A stretch of DNA of 64,000 nucleotides, taken from Quercus robur (Eukaryota; Streptophyta; Magnoliopsida; Fagales; Fagaceae). The DNA lies in contig NC_065541.1 of the NCBI RefSeq assembly GCF_932294415.1, positions 32,521,790 through 32,585,789 of the forward strand. The letters are read 5' to 3'. Numbering within the stretch: the first letter of the stretch is position 1; each line of letters starts with the position of its first letter. Below are positions 45,861 through 57,640 of this stretch, piece by piece. The position numbers and the translations under genes are program-made. Under the pieces are notes generated by a model. It was not told the origin of the DNA, searched no databases, and was given only the letters and a program-made list of their open reading frames with translations.

Positions 45861-47346
45861 CAGTATGCACAACACATAATATTAGAAATAAACAGTGGCA
45901 TGATTGCCTTTCCTTAATAGTAATACCTTTGTAGGTTATTTACATTCCATGGGCGTGGTACAACATTTTCATCTAAGTCTTCTAAAAAGTAAGCCCCTAT
46001 ACCAGCCACTGAAGTGATACGGTATGGCCTCTTCCAGTTAGGTCATAATTTTCCCCATGATGGATTCTTTGCAGTACCCACGACCTTTCTCAATACCAAA
46101 TCACTTGGTGCTAATGGCCTCGCCTTCACACCTATATCATATCCCTGCTTAAGCTTCTACTGATAATATGCCAGTTGAACCATGGCAGCTTCTCTTCGTT
46201 CATCAACCAAATCTAGGCTTCTCTCTAATAACCTATCATTGTTGTTTAGGGTGAATAAGCTCGTCTTCAACGTTGGAAACCCAGTCTCTAAAAGGATCAC
46301 AGCCTCGGACCTAAAAGTAATTGAAAAAGGTGTTTCCCTAGTTGACCGACAAGGAGTAGTCTGATATATCCAGAGAACGTGTGGTAGTTCTTCTACCCAT
46401 CTACCCTTTACCTCGTCAAACCTCTTCTTAAGCCTATTCACTATAACTTTGTTGACTGCCTCCGCCTGCCCATTTCCTTATGGATAAGCTGGAGTTGAAT
46501 ACCTGTTCCCAATGCCCAATTCACAGCAGTATCTCCTGAAGGCTTTACTATCAAACTAGAGCCCATTATCCGAAATGAGGGTATGAGAAATCCCAAACCG
46601 AGTAACAATGTTTTTCCACACAAACTTTTTTGCATCCAGGTCTCTAATATTGGATAATGGCTCAGCTTCCACCCACTTCGTGAAGTAATTAGTTCAACCA
46701 GAAGCCATCTTTGGTTTCCCATAGCCTTAGGAAATGGTCCTACAATATCCAAGCCCTATTAAGTAAATGGCCATGGACTAGATAGAGGATTGAGTACGCC
46801 CCCTGGCTGATGAATGTTTGGAGCAAATCTCTAACACTGATCACACTTTTTTACATACTTTTGTGCCTCTTTCTGCATACTTGGCTACGAATACCCTTGA
46901 GTAAGGCCTCTATGTGATAGTGACCTGCCCTCTGTATGACTTCCACATATTCCCTCATGCAATTCTTCCAAAAGTGGCTCCACTGCCTCAAGATGGACAT
47001 AAAGCAAGTATGGTCTAGAGAAGGAATGTTTGTACAACGTTTACTCCTCGGACAACTAGAAACGAGGAGGTTTCCTCCGTATCTTATCCGCTTCTCCCTT
47101 CTCACTAGGCAGAACACCCTTCTTGAGAAATAGAACTAGTGGGCCCATCCAACTAGGTCCAACCATGATATGGTGAACTTCGACCTTCCCCTTCTTCTCC
47201 TTGGTAAGCTTATGCAGATCCTCAACAAGTATAACCCGAAGTAGGTCTTGTCCAGAAGAGGTTGCCAAAGTTGCCAAAAAATCAGCATGTGTATTCCCGC
47301 TTCTTGGGATTTGTTGTATGGTGAAAAACTCAAAACCTGACTGCAA
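45861..47346 (-). pseudogene. Gypsy integrase, broken
   Basis: Domains on the minus strand are in order. The zinc-binding HH-CC part lies around 47000-46840 (LHEG..GSHTEG..H..; CDQC). The catalytic core has LDIVGPFPKA (first Asp, about 46750), ISDNGL..FDSKAF (second Asp, about 46565) and GNGQAEAVNK (Glu, about 46465). Then follow RWVEELPHVLW.YQTTP, TPFSITFRSEAV and a C-terminal part ending near 45910. The enzyme would insert the cDNA into chromosomal DNA. Breaks: TAG at 46558-46556 and TAA at 46480-46478, both where relatives have Gln, plus frameshifts near 46690 and 46150. The D-D-E residues are still readable. Confidence 0.8.
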
Positions 47347-47804
47347 GTGCCGAGCTTAATACAAATACCATTGCATTCTCAAATCCCTAGCTTCCAACTC
47401 TCCTTTTACTTGGCCTACAACCAACCTTGAGTCCGAGAACACTTCCACAGCCTTTCCTCCCATCTTCTAAATCATAGCAATTCCTACTAGTAAGGCCTCA
47501 TACTCGACTTCATTGTTCATGGCCAAGAAGCCTAACCTTAAAGATTTCTCAATGGTGATCTTGTTTAGGGATACAACAACTAGCCCCACTCTAGATCCCC
47601 TTTGATTTGCCGCACCATCAACATATAATTTCTAGGAGGAAGGCCCTTGTAGAGAAATTTCTTTAACTTGCTTTCCTTCTGAGTTATGCTCCTCATCCTC
47701 TACCTCTACTGGAGACTTAGTAAACCCTACCACCAAATCTGCAAGAACTTGCCCTTTAATGGAGGTCTGAGGCATATACTTGATGTCAAATGCCGTTGCA
47801 CATA
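47347..47804 (-). pseudogene. Gypsy RNase H domain, broken, N-terminal part missing
   Basis: It starts at the RT/RNase H junction (FDIKYMPQTSIKGQVLADL, about 47790) and carries KLYVDGAAN (first Asp), NNEVEYEALLVGIAM (Glu) and VFSDSRLVVGQV (Asp), then LQSGFEFFTIQQIPRSGNTHADFLA (His). RNase H removes the RNA strand during reverse transcription. TAG at 47634-47632 replaces the Trp before KLYVDG; further stops lie near 47468 and 47360. Upstream sequence changes abruptly at about 47805 to the nested element, so reverse transcriptase is absent. Confidence 0.8.
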
Positions 47805-49351
47805 CTAGTATTTGACTAGGAAAAAGGGAAAGCGACTTGTATTGAAATGTATGGTGCCCAAAAAGCCAAAGGCTTATGCTCAAAATTGAAATATAAAAAA
47901 TTTCAGGCATCGATCTTAAAATGAGATGTATTGTTCAAAAAATGATCAAATGTTATAATTTGTAAAGAAGCCAAATGAAAAGCTTCAAAGATTTGTAATC
48001 ATTTTCTTGTGGGAGGTCATATATGTTCATTTCTATAATTGAGATAGACCACTTGACCTAGTACCAGTTATGTATGATTTGATTGAATTGATCATTGAAG
48101 CTTCACTCTAGACTAAGGACTATTCCACATTTGATACTCACACACATCACACAAGACTTTTGTTCAATGAATGCTTATTTCATTTGTGTGATTGTACATG
48201 ATCAAATGTAATGTGTATACTCAAATGCTTGTCAATCAAACCCAAAAAGATTTTTGAGTATTTTATATGTTTTTGAAAGTGTTTTTATGCTTTTATGTTT
48301 TAAGTTTTTGTTCAAATTGCATTTTTCATGTTCTTCTTCAAAAAATTCTTCAGAGGCATTTTCGCGAGAAGCTCGTGACTAAGCTCTTCCCACGAAAATG
48401 GGTTAAGGCAAAACATGAAAACACAAAATTCAGATAGAGACTTTCGCGACTCTCTCGCTACTGTTTCACGAGTAAAGTCTATCCACAAAAAGTTTTGTGC
48501 TTCAGATGCATTTTTCGCAAGTAACCCGTGAAAAACAAATGTTTTCAATTTTAAAGGGTTGATGTGACAGATTTTCAAACACATTCCTTTTTCCCTCGTT
48601 TTGCATTCCTCGTGCCTCTCTTAAACCCAACTTGATTTTCACTCATAAAACCCAATCAATTTCAAGTACAATCCTGCAAAATTAGTTCTAAGGTATGTTT
48701 TCAACAATCTTTTCTTCTTTTTTCTTAGATTATGCAGAAAATTTTCTAGGTTTACTTGATTTGGGTATTTTTGAAAAAGGGGTTGGGAACCTTAATTTTG
48801 GTTAAAATTTTTTCAATTTCTTGATTGGGCTTTGCCCCATTTGGTTTGTTTGTGATTGTGTTGGCCCCTTGTAGCAATATTAACATGTATTTAGGCAGAT
48901 TCATCCATGTTCATGCATTGCCCACATGTTATTTATAGTGTTGCACATCAAGTGTTTGATAAAATGCTAAAGTGGCATTTTGGTGTTGTTTTGGACTCCA
49001 ATGAGTTCCAAATTTTGGAGTTTACCTTGATTGAACTTGTTTATCGTGTTTGGATCATAGGATTGTGTGTTTTACACACTTTGAGCCCACTTTGTTTAAC
49101 CATGCCTTGCACATTCATCACAATGCACAACACATGCACACCTGATGCACACACTTGCACAGTTGTCATTTTGTTTTTGCATTTTATTGATGATTACATG
49201 GTTTTAGCACTTATACCATGTTCATGTGACACTGTTTTGTTCTTTTTAAGAGTTTGTGCTTATTTTTATGGACTAACTTGACACTTATCAAGTTTGTGTT
49301 CTTGCTTTGTGTTTTGCACTTGTTTTCTCTGTTTTGTGTTTATTTGTGCAA

Positions 49352-50455
49352 ATGTCTCCCACTAAGCACTCTGCATCCAAGAAGTCCTCAAAATGTCCAC
49401 GCATGGACTCAGGCAATTTCAGGTCCATTGAGGTAGACATGGCATATAATGATTGCTACAAAAGAGCAACAATCATTATGGAAAGGATTGTATGATTGGA
49501 GACTCTTGAGAACACTTCCATACCTGAAGTGTTCAAGAAGAGAACTTGGACAAAGCTGTTGAATCCAAGTGGCAATGTTTATGAGGAAATCATACGAGAA
49601 TTCTTCTCCAATGCCACTATGGATGGAGATCACATTAACTATTGGGTGTGACACAAGGAATTTGTTATCATAAGGGACTCCATCCAAGAATTCTTAGAAG
49701 TTTGTCCATCTTCTCAACCAATTGTTGTACATTATGATGACAGATTGTCTCTTGAGCTAATGGTGGAGCTTCTTAGTGGCTCGCTCAAGAAGAAGTTGAT
49801 GAACACCATCCCGTTCAATGCAAAGATGAGGACATTAGCATATGTCATGATCCACAACCTATATCTGGTCACAAACTTGACAACATTGTCCAGGCCAAGG
49901 ACCATTTTTCTCTATGATCTATACACACATAAAGAGATCGACATATGTAGACACATATACCACCTTATGACCAAGAGCATCACCAAAAGGAACTCCAGGA
50001 CAATATTTCCCTTCTCCACTCTCATCATGGGTCTCATTGCAAAGACAAGACTAAAGATTCCAAGCGGCCTTACTACCATGCCAAGAGACTATCCCATTAG
50101 TGCTAACACACTGACCAGAAGCAGAGCCCAAATCACTGGATCAAAAACCGGTATCTCTCAAATCCCAAGGGATAATGTTGAGGAGGAGGGTGGAGACACT
50201 AAGGAAGAGATTGACAAGTTCATCTTAGCACCAGAGAGTTCTGCACAACCATCCTCCCAAGCACAAGCACGGGGACCCAATCGTCTAGATCGCCTCATTG
50301 CAAGGGTAGAGCAAATGTATGGCATGCTTGAATCCCATGTGTAACACACCTCCGATCAGTTTGCTTACATCCAAGGCCAAATTACTGCAATATCATCACA
50401 GATTGAGGACATGACGACGGAGCAGGGATCCGATTCAGAATCTGAGCAGTTATAG
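49352..50455 (+). pseudogene. Gag-like ORF with putative plant transposon domain, nested element, broken
   Basis: A single frame of 367 codons starts MSPTKHSASKKSSKCPRMD. The core shows EEIIREFFSNATMDGDHINYW, MRTLAYVMIHNLYLVTNLT, RPRTIFLYDLYTHKEIDICRHI and ITKRNSRTIFPF, hallmarks of the family also seen at 69-1289. The C-terminus is a short coiled coil (LDRLIARVEQMYGML) and an acidic tail. Three in-frame stops occur: TGA 49493-49495, TGA 49649-49651 (CGA expected) and TAA 50342-50344 (CAA expected). Otherwise the frame is uninterrupted, so decay is recent compared with 69-1289. Confidence 0.8.
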
Positions 50456-50683
50456 CCTCTTTGGCCATTCCGATCAAAAAGGGGGAGAAAAATTTTAAGG
50501 TAGAGAATGCATAGTTTGAGGCGGAGCAGAACACATCATAGATATTGGTTACAGGTATATACATGCAAGTGCTTAACAGCTTCTAGATTAGGTATCAATG
50601 AGTTTTACCACTGTTCCCAAACTCACGTTTAAGTCTAGAGTCTGTTTTTGGGGTTTTGTCATGGAATAGCCAAAGGGGGAGAT

Positions 50684-51749
50684 TGTGAAGTTGTGATTTA
50701 CAACTATTTTGTGTTGGCTTTAATTCCATACCAAATTTGATAGTAATTTTGTTCAATCTTCTGTACCCTGTATTTTATGTGGGATTTCTTTGTAAGGGTT
50801 ATGTGTGTGAGAGAGTGTGAAGACTCAAGGTAAAGTGAAGAGCAAAGAAGTTTTCGCAGATAGCTCGTGAGAAGCCTTCCCGCGAAGTGAAGCATGTGCT
50901 TGGCACATGATTGGAATGCGAAGAGTCATGACAGATGGTGACAGTTGGTTTTCGCGAGTGTCTCACGAGTAAGGCCTTCCTGCGAGTTACCCACGAAACA
51001 TTCTGTTTTGTCAATCTGTCATATCTAATGCATTAGGTTTCTACACATACTATATACACCCACATTACTCACATATTGAGAGGAGTGCTTTCAAAGAGAA
51101 AACCCTAGCCACAACCCTTGAGAGTTAGAGATTGTTATACCCATAATCCTCTTCACAATCCATTGTGGTTTTCCTCAACTCCTACCTCTCCATTTCCAAA
51201 TCCTTAAGAGGTTGATAGCCCAAACACTTACCACACTCATTCTGAGTGTCAAGTGAGGTTTTGGTGCTACTAGGAAGAATTGGAAGAAGCCAAGCCTTAA
51301 CAGATGCAATCGGGCGTATTGCTGGATTTGGAAAGCTAGACAAGACACAGTTTCGAGAAGCCTTGTTGGAGTAGGAGCTTGAAGGGCTTAGGTGTATTGG
51401 GTAGATTAGGCTTGGAAGATCTCTTGCTATTCATGTATACCAACTTATTGTCTAGTGGATCGATTTACCGCTTGGAGGGCGGCGGAGAGGTTTTTCGCCG
51501 AGTACTTCGGTTTCCTCTTCGATAACACATCAGCGTGTTATCTTGTGTCTGCATTCTTATTCCCTACCCTTTTAGCTTTCATTTTACTACTGTGATATGA
51601 TGAATATGGCTTAGAGTAGTTACTTGGTTTACTCGCTCGCATTTACTCTATTCCGCACTTAGTTTAAGTTTGAGTAAAATCAACCGAGTCATAATTTTAA
51701 TTTGGGGGTCTAAACAACTCTTGTGTTTTCACACAAATTCGAGCTTTCA
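50684..51749 (+). repeat. 3' LTR of the nested element
   Basis: It follows AAAGGGGGAGAT and starts TGTGAAG, ending CTTTCA at 51749. It contains TTTTCGCGAGTGTCTCACGAG-type words and a TATA-like ACTATATACAC near 51048, then AAAACCCTAGCC. The end GGGGGTCTAAAC..CTTTCA matches the end of the LTR at 63067-64000, so the two belong to one family. Confidence 0.75.
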
Positions 51750-52300
51750 AAGTGCAAGGTGGAAAAGACAACCCCCATGGCATGAAGCCAAAGTCTTGCC
51801 ATGATAGCAATATAGGGAGAATATGTGTCCACCACAATAAAATCTACCTCCACGACCTTTGACCCTGCTTGAACAGGTAATTTGATTTGGCCCCTTGGGA
51901 TAACCGTCTTCCCTTCAAACCCCACCAGAGTGGAATCATAGTTGACTAAATCCTCGGGCTTCAACTTAAGCCCTTTGTACAGGTCAAGGTACATGATCTT
52001 TGCACCACTGCCCTAATCCACCAAGACTCTTCACATGATACCCTCCTATACAGAAGGTAACCACCAAGGCATCATCATGTGGCTAAAAGGTTCCCACCTT
52101 ATCCTCGTCAGAAAAGCTTAGAGTTAATCAGACTTCCATTCTTCCCCTCTTAGAATCTGGGATCAAATCCTCAACGTGTGGTCTTGCTATGGACATAACC
52201 GTTGATGGATATGAACCAATCCGACCTAAGGTAGCAAGAATAACATTGATCGTCCCCAAGGGTGATCTCGAAGAAGCATCCTTTTGATGTGCCGACCTGA
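51750..52300 (-). pseudogene. Gypsy protease region, broken
   Basis: The minus strand has VTFCIGGY, then the active-site loop V-L-V-D-stop-G-S-G-A-K (TAG at 52015-52013 where relatives have Gln), then MYLDLYKGLKLKPEDL, VGFEGKTVIPRGQIKLPV, FIVVDTYSPYIAIMARLWL and LHF at the nested junction (51750). It is a retropepsin-type aspartic protease that would process the gag-pol polyprotein. The catalytic Asp codon is intact, but the stop directly follows it. Confidence 0.75.
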
Positions 52301-53622
52301 CTTGGCTCCCCTGCCCATTAGGCTAATATAGGAATTGCTTCAACTTCCAAATTTTGACTAACTGTTCCAGGTGATCACGTAAAGTCCTAAAATCTTCTGT
52401 AGTATGTCCTTGGTCCTAATGGTACTAGCAGTGAAGACTTTGATTACGCTTCATGGTGTCTCCCCTCATCTTATTTGGCCACTTAAAGTATGGCTTATTC
52501 TTTATCTTCTCCAGGATTTGGTGTATAGGCTCCCTGAATGCCATGTTGACTACCTGGGCAGTAGCAGGCCCAGTAGGTCCAGCAAAATCTCTCCTGGGCC
52601 GATTGTTGTTATACCTCTCCAACCTAAAATCTCTTCGATCCTGAGGAAATAACTTCGCCTTCCCCTTTCCTTGTTGTTGATCCTTCTCAACTCATTTATA
52701 CTTGTCAATTCAGACCATTAGCTTACGCACACTTCGGGCAGGCTTCCTAGTCAAGGACTTCCTCAAAGCATGCTCAGTAGGCAGGTCAACCTTAAACGTC
52801 CTTATTGCTACATCATCACAATTTTCATCTATCTCATTAAACATCTCCTAGTACCTATCTAAGTATGTTTTCAGGGTCTCCCCCTCTCGCATATCCATAG
52901 ACAGCAAGGAGTCTAGAGGACGAGTAACCCTACTACAAGTGACAAATTGGGCCCCAAAAGCCCTGGTAAGCTCTTAAAAGGAGCTAATTGATCATTCCTC
53001 CAACCCATCAAACCATCTCATCGCCATTGGCCCTAAACTAGATGGGAATACCTTGCACATTAATGCCTCATTCTTCGAGTGGACAGCCATTCTCTGGTTA
53101 AATTGGCTAACGTGCTCCACTAGATCTGTCCTACCATTATACATGGTAAATGTTGGCTAGGTAAACTACCGTGGAAGTTTTCCCCTCTCAATCCTCCATA
53201 TGAACGGTGATTTTGAAATTTGGCGTAAGGCCTTGCTCATAGCATCATTTTCCAAGCCCCTATGGACCGGGCTTCTACTACTTCACCTTTGATGGCGATC
53301 TTCATCATAAGAGAACGACTCATTGGGGGGGATTCCTTGATTTTGGTCTATAATTGTCATCATCATTAGACTAAGACTCCAAGCTTGAAGGAGTCCCCCT
53401 CCTTTGCTTACGGCGTAGCTTCCTTCGTAAATGATCTATCTCCAACTGCACGATCCTAGTGTCTTTTCCATGAGACACATGGCTCCCACTTGTGGAATGA
53501 CTCCTACTAGTATGAGTGGTGTGCACACTAACTTCATGGTCTCTCGTTCGTTCAAGATTAAGAAAATGATCTTGACGTTGGGATCCTACAGATTCTTCAC
53601 GGTTTGGCCTTGAACCCACCAT
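52301..53622 (-). pseudogene. Gypsy gag, broken
   Basis: It begins at ATG 53622 (MVGSRPNREESVG), 48 bp after the LTR/primer site, with a basic Arg/Ser-rich N-terminal part (THTSRSHSTSGSHVSHGKDTR, IDHLRRKLRRKQRR). The capsid-like retrotransposon gag core is in the middle (about 53200-52650) in pieces, and the C-terminal part near 52620-52330 reads YNNNRPRRDF, FREPIHQILEKIKNKPYFKWP, DQGHTTEDFRTLRDHLEQLV. Several stops and frame changes interrupt it. Gag would form virus-like particles in the cytoplasm. Confidence 0.75.
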
Positions 53623-53650
53623 GATTGAACAAACTCAAGAATGTTCAATT

Positions 53651-53669
53651 TCCCACAAACGACGCCAAT
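53651..53669 (-). other. Primer-binding-site-like sequence of the Gypsy element
   Basis: Directly inside the right LTR the minus strand reads ATTGGCGTCGTTTGTGGG. This resembles the TTGGCGCCGT..TGGG tRNA-complementary sites common in plant Gypsy elements and confirms minus-strand orientation. Confidence 0.6.
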
Positions 53670-54445
53670 TGTAAGGACAATTTTTGCTCCACAACCTAAA
53701 TGGATGGACAATGGCCCAATGAGCCCAAAACAATGAATTTGTTAGAGAGTGGGCTTGAGACTGAACGTTCAATGAGTTAGGAAGATATTGATCACAATAG
53801 GCTAGTTATTATTGGAATGACCAAGACAAACAATTTGAACAAGAAAAGTTCTTCTTGGTTGAGTCCGAGGAAGATATGTTCTTATATATTTCTCACCGAC
53901 TTAAACAAAAATTACAGTTCTTGGTTACCCCGTGATTTTTCTCTAGTTTTTCTCCTCCTCCCTTTCTGTAATGGAGTCCTTCCGTTTTATATTCCCCTTT
54001 TCCTCTTTCATCTCAACCATTCACGTGTAGATCAGATTGATAATCTAGATACTTGTCCCATCAGAACCTTCCTGAAGTCTTTGTGGGTAGCTACAAGGCT
54101 GAAAGTCACTATTTAGGTACCACTTCCACATTAATGCAGTCAGAGGGTTAGATGCAGAGTATTTAATGCGGTGGTAGCAACTTTCTTCTAAGATATTTCT
54201 CAATTCTCCTTTGTTTCATCTCTTTCTGATGCTTATCCTTCCAAGCACGATTGTTTGTTGCCCCGTACTTGATGGGTGGTCGGACTTTAGGCCTCCACAC
54301 TGTTGGCCGAGGTGGTATCTCTCCTTAGAAGACATTACTTGTTCATCATGACTTGACCTCTTCCTCGGCCCAACATCCATCTACCTTCATTTGTACTTGT
54401 CTGTCCTTGGACTATTTGATGTCCTCAGGCACGGCCCATGGCCCA
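53670..54445 (-). repeat. 5' LTR of the Gypsy element
   Basis: It matches 40527-41303 from TGTAAGGACA to CATGGCCCA. On the minus strand TATAAAAC (53991-53984) is the likely TATA box. Differences from the left LTR are mostly substitutions. Confidence 0.85.
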
Positions 54446-54730
54446 AACTTTAATTATTTGGTAAAAGTTAATTTGTTAAGAAATTAAACTTGTTAAGCTT
54501 ATAAGTTTATTATAAAAAAAAAATAAACAAAGATAAAAGTATAAGGCCAAAAAAAGAAAATAAAAAAGGAGTAGTAGGTGAGAAATAAGATATTATGTGA
54601 AAGGGGTTGGTAGAAAAAGATTAAATAATTAGAAAAACTAAAATGGTGGGTGATAAAACCAAAGAACTCAAAAGTTTTCCCATCTTTCAACTACCTTTTG
54701 TTAGCTTTTTACTCCACACACGTTAACTTA
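54446..54730. other. Right flank of the Gypsy element
   Basis: AT-rich, no gene recognised. Confidence 0.5.
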
Positions 54731-55041
54731 GGCAATGTTTGGATCCACGTTTCTTCCACGTTTGCGTCTGCGTTTGTTCCCTTTTTTTTTTTTTTTTTTT
54801 TTTTTAACGCGTTTTGAGTGTTGCGGTTACTGTTCAATGAACAGTAACCGCAAATGTTGACTTCTGCAGTGAACAGTGCAAATATGCACTGTTCACGGAC
54901 CCACAAATTTCATTTTTTATCAATTTTTTCATTAAAAATGGGTCCCACAGCACTATTCACACATTTAAAAATTATTTTGCTACAGTGTTTTCAGTTTTCA
55001 GTTTTCAGTTTCAGGAAAATAAGTTCTATCCAAACACACCC
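54731..55041. mobile_element. MITE with GTTTGGAT termini and two strong internal hairpins
   Basis: The left end GGCAATGTTTGGATCC and the right end (reverse complement AAGGGTGTGTTTGGATAG) are inverted termini. Inside, GCGGTTACTGTTC-AAT-GAACAGTAACCGC (54823-54851) and TGAACAGTGCA-AATA-TGCACTGTTCA (54870-54895) are perfect hairpins. A T run of about 24 sits at 54782-54805. No coding region. It resembles the element at 39814. Confidence 0.6.
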
Positions 55042-56849
55042 TTACTGACTAACACAACTTCCTATTTCACACAATTTAAACTTCGAAGACTCTATCTATC
55101 TCACGTGACTTGCTCTTCCCACCACACATATTTTTAGATTTTTCTCTCCAACATGGGACTATTTCCCTTCCATTAGCCAAAACATGTTTTTAGATTCGAT
55201 CTCTCTCTCCCTCTTTCTTAGATTAGGCATTCAACTCCGTTTCACTGCTTCAATGCTACTGCCACTGTTCACTGCCAGCCAAATTCGCTATCACCAGTGT
55301 GAGGCCAAGATGAAGAGATCCCAAATCAGTGTGAGGAGGAGAATTTCTGGGTTACTGTGTGTTAAATCGACCTCTTTTTTTTTCTTTTTTTTTCTTTTTT
55401 TTCTTTCTTCAGGTCCGGTATCTAATTTCTGGCCGAAACTCGGTATATATCCCGGTACGGTCGAAACGGGTCTGGTATGGCTGGTATTTAAACCTATACA
55501 AAACACCACCGTTTCTATACTGGTGTATGCACCGGTACGAAATATACCGGCCGGTACGGTACGGAATCGTCTTTCTTGCTTCTATCTCATATATTGTGCT
55601 TCACCCCATGCTCCACTAATAAAAACATGACACTTGGCTTCTTTCATTTATTTTTCTTCAGAACGTTAGCTGAGATAACGCTTATCTCTCCTCCAAAAGA
55701 TAAAGTCTATAAGTGCTTTGTAATTATGTAAAATATTAACTCTTTCTCTCCCTCATGACGATGCCTTAAATTAAGCAACCCAAAGACGCTCCAACATCAC
55801 CTCCTCCCCACTGGTGTTTCAGCCACCTTCTCTATTTCAAAAAATTAGAGATTTACCCACACAATAAACTCCAAAATCCCCAAAAGAGAAGAAATTACAT
55901 TTACCCGAAGCTTCATCCATTGGGTGCACACACCAATTTCCCTTTTTCTTTGGCATTGATTGATTGTGCTGATTGCTGATAAGATTTTAGCAAAAGTTGT
56001 TGTTAATACTAAATAGTCAGACCGAATAGAGAAAAAGTAAGTGCAAGTTTTTAATTGAATATGATCGAGGAAAAAATATCTTCAAGGAGGACTGTTAGTC
56101 CAGTATTGTATTTAACTATTTACCAACCACCTCCAAACAAAAATAATAATAATTTCCAAAGATTTTCTTTATTTCTTTTGACTCCCATTATATACACTCT
56201 CACAAGGTAGAATTTCCCTCTAATGTTTTTTTTACATAGTCTCAATCAACACCGATAACACACATTGAGGAACTTAGAACAGTTTGTAAAAATTAAACAC
56301 AGCTAAAACACTGGAGTTTCAATGGATAATACACATTCTTGTGATTAGGGTAAGCCACATGTAATTACGTGTGATTAATTATGATTACTTCTTAAAAGAT
56401 TTAATTATAATCAATAACATGCAATAATCTCATTAGTTTTAGCCCACAACAAGAAATGTACATAAGCATTCGTAGCATTATACTAATAATAAATAATTAG
56501 GATTTTAGAATATTATATTAAATAATTATCTTCGAAAATAAGGTGATTATTTGAAATTTAAATTCCTAATTATCCCTTACCATTATCTGACCCAAAAGTG
56601 ACAGATCATCTAGTCTAAATTCAAAATATCATAAAAGTGGGGAAAAAAAAATGTAAGAGGATACAAAAATAGGGATTAGGAGTTAAATTGCCAAATGCCA
56701 CTTGTACGTGCAAGTTAGATTTGTGAACTTGTATGAAAAATAGATGAGTTATCTAACAGTACATTTTGATGAAAAAGCTCAAAAATGATAAAAATGAAAG
56801 CTTTAACATCATAAGTTGAGAGAAAAGACAGCATTGCAAGGAAAGTAAA
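55042..56849. other. Intergenic, with a CCGGTACG-rich repeat
   Basis: At 55410-55570 there is a cluster of CCGGTA/TACCGG words (CCCGGTACGGTCG, ACCGGTACG, CCGGCCGGTACGG), a short interspersed repeat of unknown type after a poly(T) stretch. The rest is AT-rich without a supportable gene. Confidence 0.45.
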
Positions 56850-57640
56850 GAAAACAAGGAATGTACGTGGAAAACCCTTAAAAAGTGGTGAAAAACCACG
56901 GGTGGGTAAGGGGGAATGTCCCTTACTCCTTCAAGCTCTCTATTATGTGAAAAATGAAAGTTTTTCCTTGTACAATGATGGCGTTCTTCCTAAAAGAGAG
57001 TCATTTCTCTACCTCACTTCCTTACAAGCTTTCTACTCTCTTTAATGTTCTCTCTTGGTTCTTGCCCTAATGGTCTAGCAACATATTCCTCTTATAGTCC
57101 AAAGAATGTTGCCAGGTACAAAAGACAGGTGTCAAACCATGATTCCTCCATTTGAATCCTAATACAGTTGTTGTACTATGTAGTGGCTGAAAGATAGAGA
57201 GTGAGCACACCGAAGTCAGGGTAGCAGCGTAGAGAGTGACCCTGCCACTACGTGGGGAGCAATTCTTGGACAAGAAAAGGGACATCAGGGGCATTGAGAG
57301 TGATGAGTGTGTCGTTAACAGTGGTTCAACATAAGCACAGCCAATAAAAAGGGGGGATTTCATAGCCTCTGACCACAGGGGGTCACTATCTCCCTTTTAT
57401 AAGTGCTGAGTGTCCTTGTCAGGTGCAAATCTCACTCTTTCCCAAGATGGTCACGCCGTTGGCATGGATCAAAGATCCTTTACTTCAGCCAATGTTTCCT
57501 CTCCTTTGCTCACAGCCATTCCACGCGTAGGGTCCAGATCCAGCCATGTCAGCATTCTCACATGCCTTGGCTGGTGTACTGTACAACACTTTAACCCTAA
57601 ATCAAAGTCCTAATTGGGTCACAAAATGAGTTACATAGAC
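56850..57640 (-). mobile_element. Copia-like LTR remnant, minus strand
   Basis: On the minus strand TATAAAAG lies at 57401-57394. Sequence further downstream contains GTGGTTTTTCACC..AAGGGTTTTCCACGT (about 56905-56865), wording typical of the 3' part of Copia LTRs. No internal domain or clear TG/CA ends and target duplication were found, so boundaries are approximate. Confidence 0.4.

Larger units (their letters stand above)
47805..51749 (+). mobile_element. Nested LTR-element fragment (Transposase_32 type) replacing the Gypsy RT
   Basis: A plus-strand element fragment lies between Gypsy protease (right) and RNase H (left). It has internal non-coding DNA from 47805, a segment with repeated CGCGAG/CTCGTGA words (48350-48560), a gag-like ORF (49352-50455), a polypurine tract (50672-50683) and a complete-looking 3' LTR (50684-51749). 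No 5' LTR or pol is present, so it is truncated on the left. The RT of the host element does not reappear on either side, so insertion was accompanied or followed by deletion. Confidence 0.75.
40527..54445 (-). mobile_element. Gypsy (Tat-like) LTR retrotransposon with nested insertion
   Basis: Two LTRs of 777 and 776 bp bound the element. Reading on the minus strand, the 5' LTR (right copy) is followed by a primer-site-like ATTGGCGTCGTTTGTGGG. Then come gag, protease, a nested foreign block in place of reverse transcriptase, RNase H and integrase, a minisatellite, and an additional ORF on the opposite strand before the 3' LTR. Total 13.9 kb, of which about 3.9 kb is nested. Every protein domain has stops or shifts, so it is dead. 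The combination of an RNase H-integrase order and a 3' antisense additional ORF fits the Tat lineage (Ogre/Retand-like). Confidence 0.85.

Noticed and set aside
48907-49281. 124-codon plus-strand ORF in the nested element
   Set aside because: It lies in the non-coding leader before the gag-like ORF, is Cys/His/Leu-rich by chance and has no family signature.
57067-57613. Short ORFs on both strands in the Copia-like LTR remnant
   Set aside because: They overlap each other and the LTR promoter signals; no protein family recognised.
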